A stretch of DNA of 64,000 nucleotides, taken from assembly GCF_001636405.1 (NCBI RefSeq), contig NZ_KV440950.1, forward strand, positions 3,080,778 to 3,144,777. Direction: 5' to 3'. The DNA comes from Peribacillus frigoritolerans (GTDB taxonomy: Bacteria; Bacillota; Bacilli; Bacillales; DSM-1321). The position numbers and the translations under genes were made by a program. Shown one piece after another: positions 47,635-57,377 of this stretch. The first letter of the stretch is position 1. Each line of letters opens with the position of its first letter. The notes below the pieces were generated by a model. The model saw only the letters and a list, made by a program, of their open reading frames with translations, did not search any database and was not told the origin of the DNA.

Positions 47635-47649
47635 TCAGTACTTACTAAC
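47635..47649. promoter_or_regulatory. Possible third TetR-type site
   Basis: TCAGTACTTACTAAC matches the operator core at 49370-49384 at 14 of 15 positions. Lies between the FMN reductase gene and the aco operon. Confidence 0.4.
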
Positions 47650-47703
47650 ATGAATTTTGTTAAATAGTTAGAGAGGAAGGACCTAGCTAGTAAACTATCA
47701 AGC

Positions 47704-48246
47704 TTAACGTAAATTTTTTAGCGCACCGCTCCATGCAATTGTTTGATCTAGCATTGCATGGACATTACCAAGATGTAAATCAGCTGGTTTAAACGTTTTG
47801 AAGTTATCAAAGTCTGTAAATAGCGATAATGTTGGATTTACACGAACGTCCGCAACTAGTAATTCCCCTAATATGCCACGCAAATGTTCGGCTGCACGGG
47901 CTCCGCCAGTTGAACCATAGCTTACGATGCCCGCAGCTTTGTTGTTCCATTCATCACGTGCGGAATCAAGTGCGTTTTTTAATGCCCCTGTAATGCTGTG
48001 ATTATATTCTTGTACGATAAACACAAAACCATCCAAGCTAGAGAGTTTTTCTGACCAAGCTAATAATCCTGGTTCTTTACCAGTGCCTTCTCCAAAAAAC
48101 GGCAATTTGAAATCTGCGATATCGACGATTTCATAAGTTGCATCTTCTCGTTTATCAGCTATTTCTTTAATCCAATTTCCCACTTGTGGACTTACGCGTC
48201 CTATTCGTGTGCTTCCTAAGATAATTCCAATCTTTAATTTTTCCAA
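47704..48246 (-). CDS. NAD(P)H-dependent FMN reductase / quinone reductase-like
   Basis: 180 residues, flavodoxin-like. IGIILGSTRIGRVSPQVG is the FMN-phosphate loop, PFFGEG and FVFIVQEYNHSITGALKNALD complete the family pattern, and VSYGSTGGARAAEHLR follows. Start is TTG 48246 behind GAGGAGGAG. The neighbouring ABM-type gene and TetR regulator suggest a role against quinones, electrophiles or a xenobiotic. Confidence 0.9.
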   Translation of the reverse strand: MEKLKIGIILGSTRIGRVSPQVGNWIKEIADKREDATYEIVDIADFKLPFFGEGTGKEPGLLAWSEKLSSLDGFVFIVQEYNHSITGALKNALDSARDEWNNKAAGIVSYGSTGGARAAEHLRGILGELLVADVRVNPTLSLFTDFDNFKTFKPADLHLGNVHAMLDQTIAWSGALKNLR

Positions 48247-48318
48247 TGTTTTCTCCTCCTCGTAAAAACTTACTGGCCAATTAATTGTTTAAGAATATAA
48301 CCTCATAAGTTGAGGGAT

Positions 48319-48648
48319 TTACATATTTTCAATCTCTTCCACTAACGTGTAGTACCCACCTTCTGTATCTTCAATGAGATGGTTTATTTTGTTAAGATGT
48401 TCTCTGAATTCACTTTTTTCTAACCAATTTTTATGAAAATCAATACTCTCAAAGATCGTTACCATAATTGCCTTATCATTATCTACAGAACGATGCCAAC
48501 GGCTGCTGATCCAACCGGGAACACCTTGTGATCCCTTCTTGAAATTGAGCAGTTCTTCAGCTTGGATAGCAACCAATTCATCTAGTTTGCCTGGTTTAGC
48601 TGTAAATACATTAATCCATACTATTGTATTACTTGATTTCATATTCAT
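48319..48648 (-). CDS. Antibiotic biosynthesis monooxygenase (ABM) domain protein
   Basis: 109 residues, dimeric alpha-beta barrel type. WINVFTAKPGKLDELVAIQ, GWISSRWHRSVDNDKAIMVTIF and FHKNWLEKSEFREHL match the ABM/YgiN-like fold, which includes quinol monooxygenases and heme-degrading enzymes. ATG 48648 follows AGGAG. It is 72 bases upstream of the FMN reductase gene on the same strand and has a palindromic operator in its promoter. Confidence 0.85.
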   Translation of the reverse strand: MNMKSSNTIVWINVFTAKPGKLDELVAIQAEELLNFKKGSQGVPGWISSRWHRSVDNDKAIMVTIFESIDFHKNWLEKSEFREHLNKINHLIEDTEGGYYTLVEEIENM

Positions 48649-48715
48649 AATCTCCTGTCATTTAATCTATTTTTTTAATACATTAAAAATTGGCATTTCT
48701 TTCATCACCATAGCG

Positions 48716-48729
48716 AGTCAGTACTGACT
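48716..48729. promoter_or_regulatory. TetR-type operator before the ABM/FMN reductase operon
   Basis: AGTCAGTACTGACT is a perfect palindrome 68-81 bases upstream of the ABM gene. It shares GTCAGTA...TGAC with the site at 49369. Confidence 0.65.
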
Positions 48730-48750
48730 GTCATAATTCTTCATGAAAAA

Positions 48751-49344
48751 CTAGGGAGTCAAAGCCCTAGTAAATGTTTGCACACTCTCCATGATAAATG
48801 CCTCCAGGGACACGGTTGGATAGTTCTCATCGGCATCCAGATTGTTCATAAAGGCACCAAAATTCATCATCATGAACGACAACGCCTGAAGCTCTGGGTC
48901 TGTGGGGATAAGCTTTCCTTTTTCATGCATCGTGTTAAAATAGTTTGTCAAAATTCCCAGTAACTGTCGGGGATGCTTTTGTGTTTTTTCTCGAAAACCA
49001 GGTAAATTGCCTTCCTCCTTGATACTTATCATAATCATTTTCCGGTTACGATTCATGATTTCATGATATGTTCGACTGATTAGTAGTAAATCTGAATGCA
49101 AATCCCACACGATTTGCTCTTCATTAAAAAGTTTGGTCATCTCTTCAGCATAATGATATCGGTCAAATGCCGTTTCTAAAAGATTTTGCTTGCTTCCAAA
49201 CCGACGGAATAGTGTTTTTTCACTAAAACCTGCGGAACCAGCAATTTCCTGAGTAGAAACACCATTGTACCCTTTCTCTGCAATTAGATCGATTGCCGCC
49301 AACAGCAGCTTATCATCGGTACTAAGCTTATTACTGCTACTCAT
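48751..49344 (-). CDS. TetR-family regulator
   Basis: 197 residues. N-terminal helix-turn-helix (about 15-60: LLLAAIDLIAEKGYNGVST, IAGSAGFSEKTLFRRFGSK) and a helical ligand-binding domain with no recognisable sub-family. A palindrome sits just before its own start and a related one before the next operon, implying that it represses itself and the redox pair downstream. Ligand unknown. Confidence 0.9.
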   Translation of the reverse strand: MSSSNKLSTDDKLLLAAIDLIAEKGYNGVSTQEIAGSAGFSEKTLFRRFGSKQNLLETAFDRYHYAEEMTKLFNEEQIVWDLHSDLLLISRTYHEIMNRNRKMIMISIKEEGNLPGFREKTQKHPRQLLGILTNYFNTMHEKGKLIPTDPELQALSFMMMNFGAFMNNLDADENYPTVSLEAFIMESVQTFTRALTP

Positions 49345-49368
49345 GCTCTCACTTCCTCCGAATAGACT

Positions 49369-49384
49369 GTCAGTACTTACTGAC
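49369..49384. promoter_or_regulatory. TetR operator, autoregulatory
   Basis: GTCAGTACTTACTGAC: arms GTCAGTA and TACTGAC around CT, 25-40 bases upstream of the tetR-like start. Confidence 0.65.
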
Positions 49385-49602
49385 TTTCCATTTTATTCTA
49401 TTCATCTGTTTATAAATTGTCAAGAAAATATTTCCAACAGCACATTTTATTTTTAAGATTGAACGGGAAAAGGTGCACTATACGTATGAGAGTCATGGAT
49501 GGCATATGGCATAAACTTCTAAAATCAAAGACCAGTATCCAGAAATGGAGAAGTTGCTCGTTGGAGAATCATCTCTAAGTTCAATCAAGAGAAATTTAAA
49601 AA

Positions 49603-49826
49603 GACGGAGCTTTTTGCTCCTCCTCAGTTTGTAGACAAAAGGGGTCTATTTAAAAATTAAAACAAAATTGATTAGAACGGTAGGTACGAGAATCCTGCGG
49701 GAAAAGCGAGTGCCTTGAGTGGAAATCAACGTATAAATTACACAAAACACTAAAAAAACTGTAGACAAACTCGATATTCATCGAGATTGTCTACAGTTTG
49801 AGATGAAGCTTTTTGCTCCGCCTGAA
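49603..49826. repeat. Intergenic repeat fragments
   Basis: GGAGCTTTTTGCTCCTCCTCA (49605-49625) is echoed by GAAGCTTTTTGCTCCGCCTGA (49804-49824). Between them 49690-49730 holds CCTGCGGGAAAAGCGAG...GTGGAAATCAAC, which resembles the GC-rich half of the tandem repeat at the window start. No gene lies between 49385 and 49828. Confidence 0.6.
49751..49798 (-). terminator. Terminator of the acetoacetate-CoA ligase gene
   Basis: AACTGTAGACAA (49758-49769) pairs with TTGTCTACAGTT (49787-49798); inner CTCGAT/ATCGAG stem. On the minus strand a T run follows. Confidence 0.9.
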
Positions 49827-49828
49827 TT

Positions 49829-51817
49829 CTAGAATATTTTTTTCTCATTCAACTCGAGTGCCAATTTTTTAAAAAACTGAAGCGATTCTGGATTTCCCAT
49901 GGAGTCTGCATTCACTACTTTATCAAACTCGAAACCTAATAACACTTTACGTATCGGGACTTCCATCTTCTTTCCGTTCAACGTTTTAGGAATTTGTCCA
50001 ACGACATGGATTTGGTCAGGGATAAAGCGAGGGGATACATGCCCTCTTATTTGTTCCTTGATTTTTGCCGTCAATGCTGCATCCAGACTTTCCCCGGGCT
50101 TAAGGACTACGAACAACAGCAGTGAGGAACCGCGGCCTAGCACTTCCCTATCAATGACTAGGCTTTCCATCACCTCGTCTAACGCTTCGACGACCCGGTA
50201 GATATCGCTAGTTCCCATCCGTACACCAGAACGATTGATGGTCGAGTCGGAACGTCCATAAATGATACAGCTGCCCTTGTCGTCGATCTTTATCCAATCA
50301 CCATGTTTCCATATGCCAGTATACGTATCGAAATAACTCTCATAGTATCTTGTCCCATCTTGATCATTCCAGAAGTATAGTGGCATGGACGGCATCGGTT
50401 TGGTAATGACCAATTCACCGACTTCATTAATCAATGTTTGACCATGCTCATCAAAGGCTTCCGCACAAACACCCAATGCCCTTCCTTGTATCTCTCCGAT
50501 CCTCACGGGCAATGTTGGAACACCCCCCACAAATCCAGCACATACATCGGTCCCGCCACTGGATGAACTGAGCCAGATATCCTTCTTGACATTTTCATAC
50601 ACCCATTTATAACCGTCTCCAGATAATGGAGCTCCAGTAGAAAAAAGAGCCCTCAATTTCGATAAATCATATTTCCCCAGGGGCTTGTTTCCTAACTTCA
50701 TGGAATTCGTAAGGAATGGTGCACTTGTTCCAAAGAAAGTCATGCCTGTATCTTGCGCCAATTCCCAAAGAACATCCATATTCGGAAAAGAGGGACTGCC
50801 GTCATAAAGGACGATGGTCCCTTCATTAAGCAAACCACCCATAAGGAGATTCCACATCATCCAGCCTGTCGTCGTAAACCAGAATACGGTATCCTCGGAA
50901 GTCATGCCTTGATGAATTCTTGTTGATTTTAAATGCTCCAATAATATACCGCCATGCCCTTGTACAATCGGTTTTGGCATTCCGGTTGTACCAGATGAAT
51001 AGAGAATCCAAAGCGGATGGTCGAACGGAACATTTTCAAAAGATAATTCTGCCTTTTCTTTTAATAGGTCATCCCAAGGAACTGTATCTGCCAGATTCAC
51101 TTCCAAAATCTTTTTTTCTATGTAAGGAACCAGCACGGTATGCTTGACAGTGACCAATTCCTGCTTAAGCTGGGAGACGACCGATGTTTTATCATATACA
51201 TTTCCATTGTACTGATATCCATCAACCGCCAGTAATACAACTGGTTCAATCTGTTTGAAACGATCTATGACGCTTCTTGCCCCAAAGTCAGGTGAACAAC
51301 TGGACCAGATGGCACCTATGCTTGCTGTTGCCAAGAAGGCTATGACCGCTTCAGGTATGTTTGGCATATAGGCAACAACACGGTCACCTGATTTCACACC
51401 AAGTTTCCTTAATGAATGGGCGACAGATGCCACTTTTTCTTTCAGCTCTTTCCAGCTAACCTCTTGCTGCCTGATATGTTCGGAACGAAAAAAAATCGCC
51501 GTTTTCTCTTCTTGATCATTCAATAATGCATTTTCAGCATAATTAAGCCTTGCCCCCTCGAACCATTTCGCACCTGGCATAGTTTGCTCGGCTAAAACCC
51601 TGTCATATGTCCTGCCGGCTTTTACATCACAATAATCCCAAATTGAAGCCCAAAATTGCTCCAGTTCATCTACCGACCATTTCCATAATTCATGATAGTC
51701 ATGAAATGTTAAACCTTTCTTTTCTTTTAACCATTTCACATATTGAGTCAATACCGTTTGCTCGATTTGTTCCTTTGTCGGTTCCCAAATGATTTGTCCA
51801 TCTGTAAGCGATTTCAT
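49829..51817 (-). CDS. Acetoacetate-CoA ligase
   Basis: About 662 residues, ANL (AMP-forming) superfamily. The N-terminal extension W-rich segment (FHDYHELWKWSVDELEQFW) is typical of acetoacetyl-CoA synthetase. The ATP loop is LYSSGTTGMPKPIVQ, the substrate region STGAPLSGDGY, and the catalytic Lys lies in PKTLNGKKMEVPI. Activates acetoacetate for CoA-thioester use. Start 51817 follows AAGGGA; an in-frame start at 51850 lacks a site. Monocistronic. Confidence 0.93.
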   Translation of the reverse strand: MKSLTDGQIIWEPTKEQIEQTVLTQYVKWLKEKKGLTFHDYHELWKWSVDELEQFWASIWDYCDVKAGRTYDRVLAEQTMPGAKWFEGARLNYAENALLNDQEEKTAIFFRSEHIRQQEVSWKELKEKVASVAHSLRKLGVKSGDRVVAYMPNIPEAVIAFLATASIGAIWSSCSPDFGARSVIDRFKQIEPVVLLAVDGYQYNGNVYDKTSVVSQLKQELVTVKHTVLVPYIEKKILEVNLADTVPWDDLLKEKAELSFENVPFDHPLWILYSSGTTGMPKPIVQGHGGILLEHLKSTRIHQGMTSEDTVFWFTTTGWMMWNLLMGGLLNEGTIVLYDGSPSFPNMDVLWELAQDTGMTFFGTSAPFLTNSMKLGNKPLGKYDLSKLRALFSTGAPLSGDGYKWVYENVKKDIWLSSSSGGTDVCAGFVGGVPTLPVRIGEIQGRALGVCAEAFDEHGQTLINEVGELVITKPMPSMPLYFWNDQDGTRYYESYFDTYTGIWKHGDWIKIDDKGSCIIYGRSDSTINRSGVRMGTSDIYRVVEALDEVMESLVIDREVLGRGSSLLLFVVLKPGESLDAALTAKIKEQIRGHVSPRFIPDQIHVVGQIPKTLNGKKMEVPIRKVLLGFEFDKVVNADSMGNPESLQFFKKLALELNEKKIF

Positions 51818-51925
51818 GCAATCATCTCCCTTAGGTATCAAATGCGTCATTGAATCATTTCATAATATTGGTAGTTTACTTAAATTGTAATCTATGAGTT
51901 TTAAAGCTGTCAATTTACACTAAAC

Positions 51926-53197
51926 TCAATTAGGCTCGTATTTATGTATGGGCAGGTTAATGGAGAAACATGTCCCTTTCCCTTGTACACTTGACACATG
52001 TACCGTACCATCCATGCTTTTGATAACGCTATATGAAACCATCATGCCCAACCCCGTCCCTTTATTTTTTGTCGTGAAGAAAGGCTCACCTAAACGGTAT
52101 ATCTGTTCCTGTGTCATTCCAATTCCCTGATCTTGGATTTTAATTTGGATGGTGGAGGCAGCACGAATTAAATCTATGTATATTTCGCCAGCATGGTCCA
52201 TCGATTCTATGCCATTCTTTAGGATATTGAACAAGCACTGCTGGAATTTCTTCCTTTCCCCCATGATAGAATAAGCTCCATCTTCGATTAGTGATAACTT
52301 CAATTCTGTTCCATTATTGTTAGCTAGGGGTTTTATGCTGTTCACGACATGCTGAATTTCCTCCGATACCCTTAATCGCTCCGTGTTTTCAGGGCTTATG
52401 GAAGCAAATGTCAAATAGTCATTAATGACATCCGTGGCCCGATCCAATTCCTTCAGTGCAATATTTGCATATCTGACCTTTGTATGGGAAGAAACGTCTT
52501 CGCTTAACATTTGTATATATCCTCTGGTAACTGTAAGGGGATTTCTGACTTCATGAGATATGCTTGCAGCCAGATGACTAACGATTTGCAATTTTTCCGC
52601 TTTCACTAATTTTTCGAGAACCTGAAAATTAGTGAGGATGACCTCCCATAGTAAGATTACAACAACAATTCCAATGACTTGGATCGTGAAGTATTGTTTC
52701 CATAGACTTATGCCGATAGTGAGTTCAAATACTACTGTTGAAATAAACTGCGTGAGAATATGAACAATGAAGATTAATGATATACCGATGAGAATTTTTT
52801 TACTGACAGAGAGTTTCAAATAGTATTTAGATATTAAAAACAAGGAAACACCCACTAGTGGAAAAGTGATGCAAGATATATAAAATCCATTATCACCCCC
52901 TGATAAATAGCGGATAACAAGAGTGATGACTATCAATATGATTCCTAACCGATAGCCTCCATATAAACCGCCTAACAGAAAAGGGATCCATCTAAGATCC
53001 CAAACAAAATCCTCTTCTATAACAACGGGAAATAACATGCATAGAACAAGTGAAAGAATAGGGAAAATCGATAGGAAGGATCCTTTTAATGCATCTAAAC
53101 GGTATACATACTTCACTAGATAGCTCATTTGCAATAAAAAGATCGGAAAAAGGATAAGTAAAAAGTTAATCAGTAAATCTTTGGTCATAAGATTCAT
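51926..53197 (-). CDS. KinB-like membrane sensor histidine kinase
   Basis: 423 residues. About six transmembrane helices fill the first 195 residues, with no extracellular domain. The H-box is ASISHEVRNPLTVTRGY, followed by N-box ILKNGIESM, DQGIGM and GTGLGMMVSYSVIK. This layout is that of Bacillus sporulation kinases (KinB/KinE-like), which phosphorylate Spo0F. There is no response regulator beside it, which fits a phosphorelay kinase. Assignment to a specific Kin is not made. Confidence 0.9.
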   Translation of the reverse strand: MNLMTKDLLINFLLILFPIFLLQMSYLVKYVYRLDALKGSFLSIFPILSLVLCMLFPVVIEEDFVWDLRWIPFLLGGLYGGYRLGIILIVITLVIRYLSGGDNGFYISCITFPLVGVSLFLISKYYLKLSVSKKILIGISLIFIVHILTQFISTVVFELTIGISLWKQYFTIQVIGIVVVILLWEVILTNFQVLEKLVKAEKLQIVSHLAASISHEVRNPLTVTRGYIQMLSEDVSSHTKVRYANIALKELDRATDVINDYLTFASISPENTERLRVSEEIQHVVNSIKPLANNNGTELKLSLIEDGAYSIMGERKKFQQCLFNILKNGIESMDHAGEIYIDLIRAASTIQIKIQDQGIGMTQEQIYRLGEPFFTTKNKGTGLGMMVSYSVIKSMDGTVHVSSVQGKGTCFSINLPIHKYEPN

Positions 53198-53349
53198 TTT
53201 TACACCGAACTTTCGATATTTTTCGAAGATTTAGACAGGCATATCAATCATATCAAGATAGATAATGATAAGCTAGTGAAATTATTATGAGGAAATTAAA
53301 AGTTACCTCTTCCGCCATCCGGGAAAGAATTTGAGGTAATGTTATATAA

Positions 53350-53385
53350 AAAATACCCGTTCTTAAAGAACGGGTATTTTTTTTC
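53350..53385. terminator. Bidirectional terminator
   Basis: AAAATACCCGTTC (53350-53362) pairs with GAACGGGTATTTT (53368-53380), A and T runs on both sides. It probably ends the minus-strand gene at 53566. The rest of 53198-53565 holds nothing recognised. Confidence 0.85.
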
Positions 53386-53565
53386 ATATTGGTAAAACTT
53401 CCAAGAGAACAATTTTCAATTAGTATTAATGGGGAGATGTAAACTCTATTGATTAAATTATCGACTGATGGTTAAAAATGATCAGTCCACTGAATATCGC
53501 AATTTTTTTTCCAGAAAAGCGTCCTACAGAAATCCTTTTTAGATATAGAAGTGAGATGTTACAGT

Positions 53566-53898
53566 TCATTCACTCTTCTGGTTCTTGAATGTTTTCCCAT
53601 CATGGTAATAAAATTCAGAACCTAGATGAACATTGTCATTTTCTTTCAATTGACGAATAAGTTCTTTACTTTTTGTTTTATTCATTTCTTTATACCAGGT
53701 TCCTTGTGGATATAGAACAGCAATCGGACCATGCTTGCATTGGCCGTTGCATAATGTTTTTGTTGTGTGAATCTCCTTTTGTAGTTCTAAGTTTTTCAAT
53801 TCCCCCCTAATCGTCTCTGTTACTTCTTCTGCTCCATTTTTCGTGCATGTTTTCCCGTTGCAAATTAATAGATGTTGGCTAACCCCATCTAAGTTCAT
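53566..53898 (-). CDS. Thioredoxin-like 2Fe-2S ferredoxin domain protein
   Basis: 110 residues. The four Cys typical of thioredoxin-fold (NuoE-like) 2Fe-2S proteins appear as CNGKTCTKNGAEE and LCNGQCKHGPIAVLYPQG. Stand-alone small ferredoxins like this occur in Bacillus cobalamin or redox contexts; no partner gene lies beside it. Start ATG 53898 follows AAGGGGAA. Confidence 0.85.
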   Translation of the reverse strand: MNLDGVSQHLLICNGKTCTKNGAEEVTETIRGELKNLELQKEIHTTKTLCNGQCKHGPIAVLYPQGTWYKEMNKTKSKELIRQLKENDNVHLGSEFYYHDGKTFKNQKSE

Positions 53899-54756
53899 AT
53901 AAATTCCCCTTTTTTCTTATTATTTGACCTCTATAACGAATGGATAGCTATTGACTTTACCACAAAACTTAAATTCTCCTCAAATTTTTTATCAACCTCA
54001 AACTCTATCGGACTAACCTGATGACAAGGTTTCCGGGTTTACTATCAACAAACACATTATAAGAGTATTCAGGCAGGTCGAATTTGAGAGTATAAACGCC
54101 ATTTCCTTTTTCCACAGGATGTATGGAAACAATTAACGGCCAGATTAATAATAAACCATACCCAGGTAAAGTATATGTTACTCAAAAAGAAATCGTGCTA
54201 CAATTCGCACGTTCTTTTTTTAATGGTATGGTACATGTCTGGATTAAATTCCACTTCAACGGTTCTTTTCTCTACACTACCTTCAAGCGGTTTATTGAAC
54301 TTCCCATAAAACAAAAAAAAGCCAAGCGCCGATTCAGAGATTTTCTAATACTATTTTCTCCCGTATTCCAGAAAAAAATATAGATTGTATAAGTGATATA
54401 GAGTTGGAATATGGATTAGCGGCACAAAATGAGAAAAATGAAGAAAAACTCTGTAGAGACTCATCTCCACAGAGCTTACTTCAAATCATCAGTTAGCTTT
54501 CAACTAGGGTGGCAGGGCACCTTCCCTTTGATTAGGTGTGAATAGTACTTTTCGTGCCTCTTTTTATTTTGCAATTGAATCCATGTAAATGTTTTGTTCT
54601 AGTTTTCCCCACACTCTAGAAGTCTTACATGTGTATGGAAAAATGACTACACCTAATCATGCCCTTAAAACGAAAACACAAATTAATGTTAGAAAAAGAA
54701 CAGAAAAAACACTGAAACGATCATTTCAGTGCCATCAAAAAATATTTGAATAAGAA
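53899..54756. other. Intergenic region with a possible coding remnant
   Basis: On the minus strand 54005-54185 reads VEKGNGVYTLKFDLPEYSY then NVFVDSKPGNLVIRLVR and a stop at 54005. This looks like the C-terminus of a beta-rich exported protein, but the upstream part is closed by a stop, so it is probably a fragment. The rest contains only weak hairpins. Confidence 0.45.
54704..54731 (-). terminator. Terminator of the acyl-CoA dehydrogenase gene
   Basis: CACTGAAA (54710-54717) pairs with TTTCAGTG (54724-54731); minus-strand T run from the A run at 54704-54709. Confidence 0.85.
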
Positions 54757-55899
54757 TTAATAAAGAGCTGATTTTGCGAGCGTGGTGATTGTCGCATCAT
54801 CCATCGGAGGATTATGGAGTCCTGCGCGTACATCCCTATAGTAGCGTTGCAGGGGATTGTTTCTTTGTAAACTTTTGGCTCCGACGACTCTCATCGCTTT
54901 ATCGACGATGGAGATCGATTTGTTGACGACCGATAGCTTAACTGCCCCCAATTGCTTCGATAATTCATCATGATCTTCCGGCTGCCGCACCCATTTTTCT
55001 GCGACAGAGTAAAGGAAATGGTGTGCTTCACCCAATTCCAGTTCCATCTCCCCAATTGTACGTTGCACATTCGGAAGGTCCCTGATTGGTCCTGGTAAGC
55101 TATTCGGAGAATAGGTTTTCGCAAATTCGACTGCGTAATTTCTGGCAGCCACTGCGATTCCCAAGTAGCAAGCCGGTATATGTAATAGCCACGCTTCAGG
55201 TTTTCTTTTTTCACCAGGATTGCTTTTCATGACATAATACTTTTCAGGCAGGCTGACATCATTTAACACCAGATCATGACTTCCTGTCCCCTGCATGGAA
55301 ATCATATCCCAAGTTTCTTCTATACTTACACCCTTTACATCACGATGAACTAAAAATGTGCCAAGTCGCTCATCCTCGGGAACCCATGCCGTTACGAGAA
55401 AAATATCAAGGACGGGAGAGAGTGTAGTAAAAGTCTTTCTCCCATTCAAATTCCATTGATTACCCTTTTTGATCGCGATCGTTTCCGGTCGGCCTCCGCG
55501 CGTCGGACTCCCCGTTCCAGCCTCAGATGCTGCCGTATTGATTAGTGCACCTTTCGACACTTCATCATACAATTCTTTCATGACTCCTTTTTCCCAAGGT
55601 CTCTTCTCCGATAAGGAAAGTACCGTTCCGACATGCCAGCCTATTCCTAAGGCTGTTGGGCCGCAATATTGAGCTATTTTTTCTTGGCATAGGAGAAAAT
55701 CATATAAGGAACCGCCATATCCCCCATGCTCTTTAGCTAATGTTAATTGGGGGTATCCGAATTCCTTTAACTCCTGAATGTTTTCATAAGGAAACCCCTT
55801 TGAATCATCAAGTGCCTCAGATCGGCCGGAAAACAACTGAATCGCGTCCTCTAATTTTTGTAAATAGTCTTTTTGCTTCTGTGATTGAAAAAACGACAT
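54757..55899 (-). CDS. Acyl-CoA dehydrogenase-like flavoprotein
   Basis: About 380 residues. Family features: GYPQLTLAKEHGGYGGSLYD (N-terminal), the FAD-binding INTAASEAGTGSPTRGG, WNLNGRKTFTTLSPVLD, and C-terminal VGAKSLQRNNPLQRYYRDVRAG. The acyl-CoA dehydrogenase fold also serves DszC-like monooxygenases, and the RYYRDVRAG region fits that subgroup too. Start 55899 has AGGAGGG nine bases before; in-frame ATG 55908 abuts the site. No electron-transfer or CoA-ligase gene is adjacent, so the substrate is unclear. Confidence 0.88.
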   Translation of the reverse strand: MSFFQSQKQKDYLQKLEDAIQLFSGRSEALDDSKGFPYENIQELKEFGYPQLTLAKEHGGYGGSLYDFLLCQEKIAQYCGPTALGIGWHVGTVLSLSEKRPWEKGVMKELYDEVSKGALINTAASEAGTGSPTRGGRPETIAIKKGNQWNLNGRKTFTTLSPVLDIFLVTAWVPEDERLGTFLVHRDVKGVSIEETWDMISMQGTGSHDLVLNDVSLPEKYYVMKSNPGEKRKPEAWLLHIPACYLGIAVAARNYAVEFAKTYSPNSLPGPIRDLPNVQRTIGEMELELGEAHHFLYSVAEKWVRQPEDHDELSKQLGAVKLSVVNKSISIVDKAMRVVGAKSLQRNNPLQRYYRDVRAGLHNPPMDDATITTLAKSALY

Positions 55900-56015
55900 G
55901 AAGATCATCCCTCCTCTAGTAAACAAAAATCTTGAACCATCCAGCAGCAGATACAGAACTGCTAACTCCACTTTATCATATCACCTTAGTGTAGTTTATG
56001 GTTCGAATCTGCACA

Positions 56016-57263
56016 TTAAGAGTCAATGTCTTCATTTTTATATTCTTTGTTCGCGTTCTTATAAGCCTCCTTCGCCTGATCAATATTCTTGTTTTCTAGA
56101 AAGTAAGCTATCGCGGCTTGCCCGATTCCATAAGTGACGGCACCCGCTACCGCTCCGGAAACGACTAGACCAGCTCCTGGGATGAAACGGACTGCAGCCC
56201 TGACACCTTCCCTGACAAGGAGTCCGATGCCAACATTGATTCCTAACGCTGCAATGAATTCACTTGCCGTTTTCGTATTGATTTCTTTATCCGCGATAAA
56301 ACCAATCACCACAATCATCAAACCTTGAATGCCGGTCAAAATGGGAAAATCGGCAAAAGGTATTGGCTCTGCACCGATTAGACCTGCGATTGCCGTAAAC
56401 GTTCCCACTATCGTCCGCGCGAATTTCTTCTTAACGAATTGGCTCTGCATCGCTTTGGCTGTCTTCAGCTTCGCTTCACTGGGTAAGGCCTCAATTAAGT
56501 AATCAGAAAGCAAATCTATGTTCCAACGCATATCATATTCAATATTTCCGCTTTCATCAAAGTCAATATACGAACAAGTAGGAATAATGTTCAAAAGTGG
56601 TATTTCACTATCTTTAAATCGTTTTGACATCAAAGCGATGGCTTCATCAATATTCTTTTTTTTCTTAGGATTGGCATCAAAAGGTACTTGTTTATAATGT
56701 GGCGGATCTAATTCATCCACTTGTGTGACCACACAGATGACAGGAACATCATAATGGTGATTCTCTTTAACGATCTTGCGCAGCTTATTTAATTCTTGTA
56801 AATCTTCTTCAATACGTGAATCCGCTTCTTTTGCTTTAATTAAGAAAAGAAACACATCAGGCTGTTCTTCAGTCACCGCTTTTATCAATTCATCCAATGG
56901 TGTATCTTCTTCGAACTCTTCCGTAGGAGCTTCACTCTCACCCAGCCCGCGTGAGTCCAGCAAACGAATTTTGGGTTCGGCATCACTCGGGTACCATAAC
57001 CATTTACCCTTACCCGTTCCAGATTTAACGGAACTGACATATTGCCGTTCCTGACCAAACATCGCATTGATCAGTGAGGATTTTCCAGACCCTCTTCTAC
57101 CGACAAGAGCAATTCGCGGTTCCCTTGCATCAACAGTCATCGTTTTAAGCTTTAAGAGCTGGTCGAGCATTTTGGTCTTTTTCGATTGTGAAATTGGGAG
57201 CTTATCTACCTGGCCTTTAATGAAACTGAATATGCTTCCCATTTCATCTTGTTTTTCCGCCAT
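56016..57263 (-). CDS. Dynamin/Era-like GTPase with C-terminal membrane region
   Basis: About 415 residues. P-loop GRRGSGKSSL (about 54-63), switch/G3 DSRGLGE, and G4 TQVDELD in place of NKxD. The C-terminal 130 residues hold hydrophobic segments (AIAGLIGAEPIPFADFPIL, then LMIVVIGFIADK, AGLVVSGAVAGAVTYGIGQ), matching GTPase-plus-DUF697 proteins. The family is membrane-associated and of unclear function, possibly in stress or envelope maintenance. ATG 57263 sits eight bases after GGGGG; an overlapping GTG is at 57266. Confidence 0.88.
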   Translation of the reverse strand: MAEKQDEMGSIFSFIKGQVDKLPISQSKKTKMLDQLLKLKTMTVDAREPRIALVGRRGSGKSSLINAMFGQERQYVSSVKSGTGKGKWLWYPSDAEPKIRLLDSRGLGESEAPTEEFEEDTPLDELIKAVTEEQPDVFLFLIKAKEADSRIEEDLQELNKLRKIVKENHHYDVPVICVVTQVDELDPPHYKQVPFDANPKKKKNIDEAIALMSKRFKDSEIPLLNIIPTCSYIDFDESGNIEYDMRWNIDLLSDYLIEALPSEAKLKTAKAMQSQFVKKKFARTIVGTFTAIAGLIGAEPIPFADFPILTGIQGLMIVVIGFIADKEINTKTASEFIAALGINVGIGLLVREGVRAAVRFIPGAGLVVSGAVAGAVTYGIGQAAIAYFLENKNIDQAKEAYKNANKEYKNEDIDS

Positions 57264-57377
57264 CACTCATTCCCCCTTTATAAGAAGTGTATTAAGTAAC
57301 ATTTACCCTTGAACGATTCAATTTAAGCATGTAACTTTCTACTTGCAAATTAAGGGGCTCCATTTTGGTCTAATCAT

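Noticed and set aside
49603-49826. Insertion sequence ends
   Set aside because: No transposase, no target duplication and no matched inverted ends; the pieces fit short interspersed repeats.
54123-54383. 86-residue plus-strand frame
   Set aside because: Composition is noncoding and the opposite strand better fits the remains of a gene.
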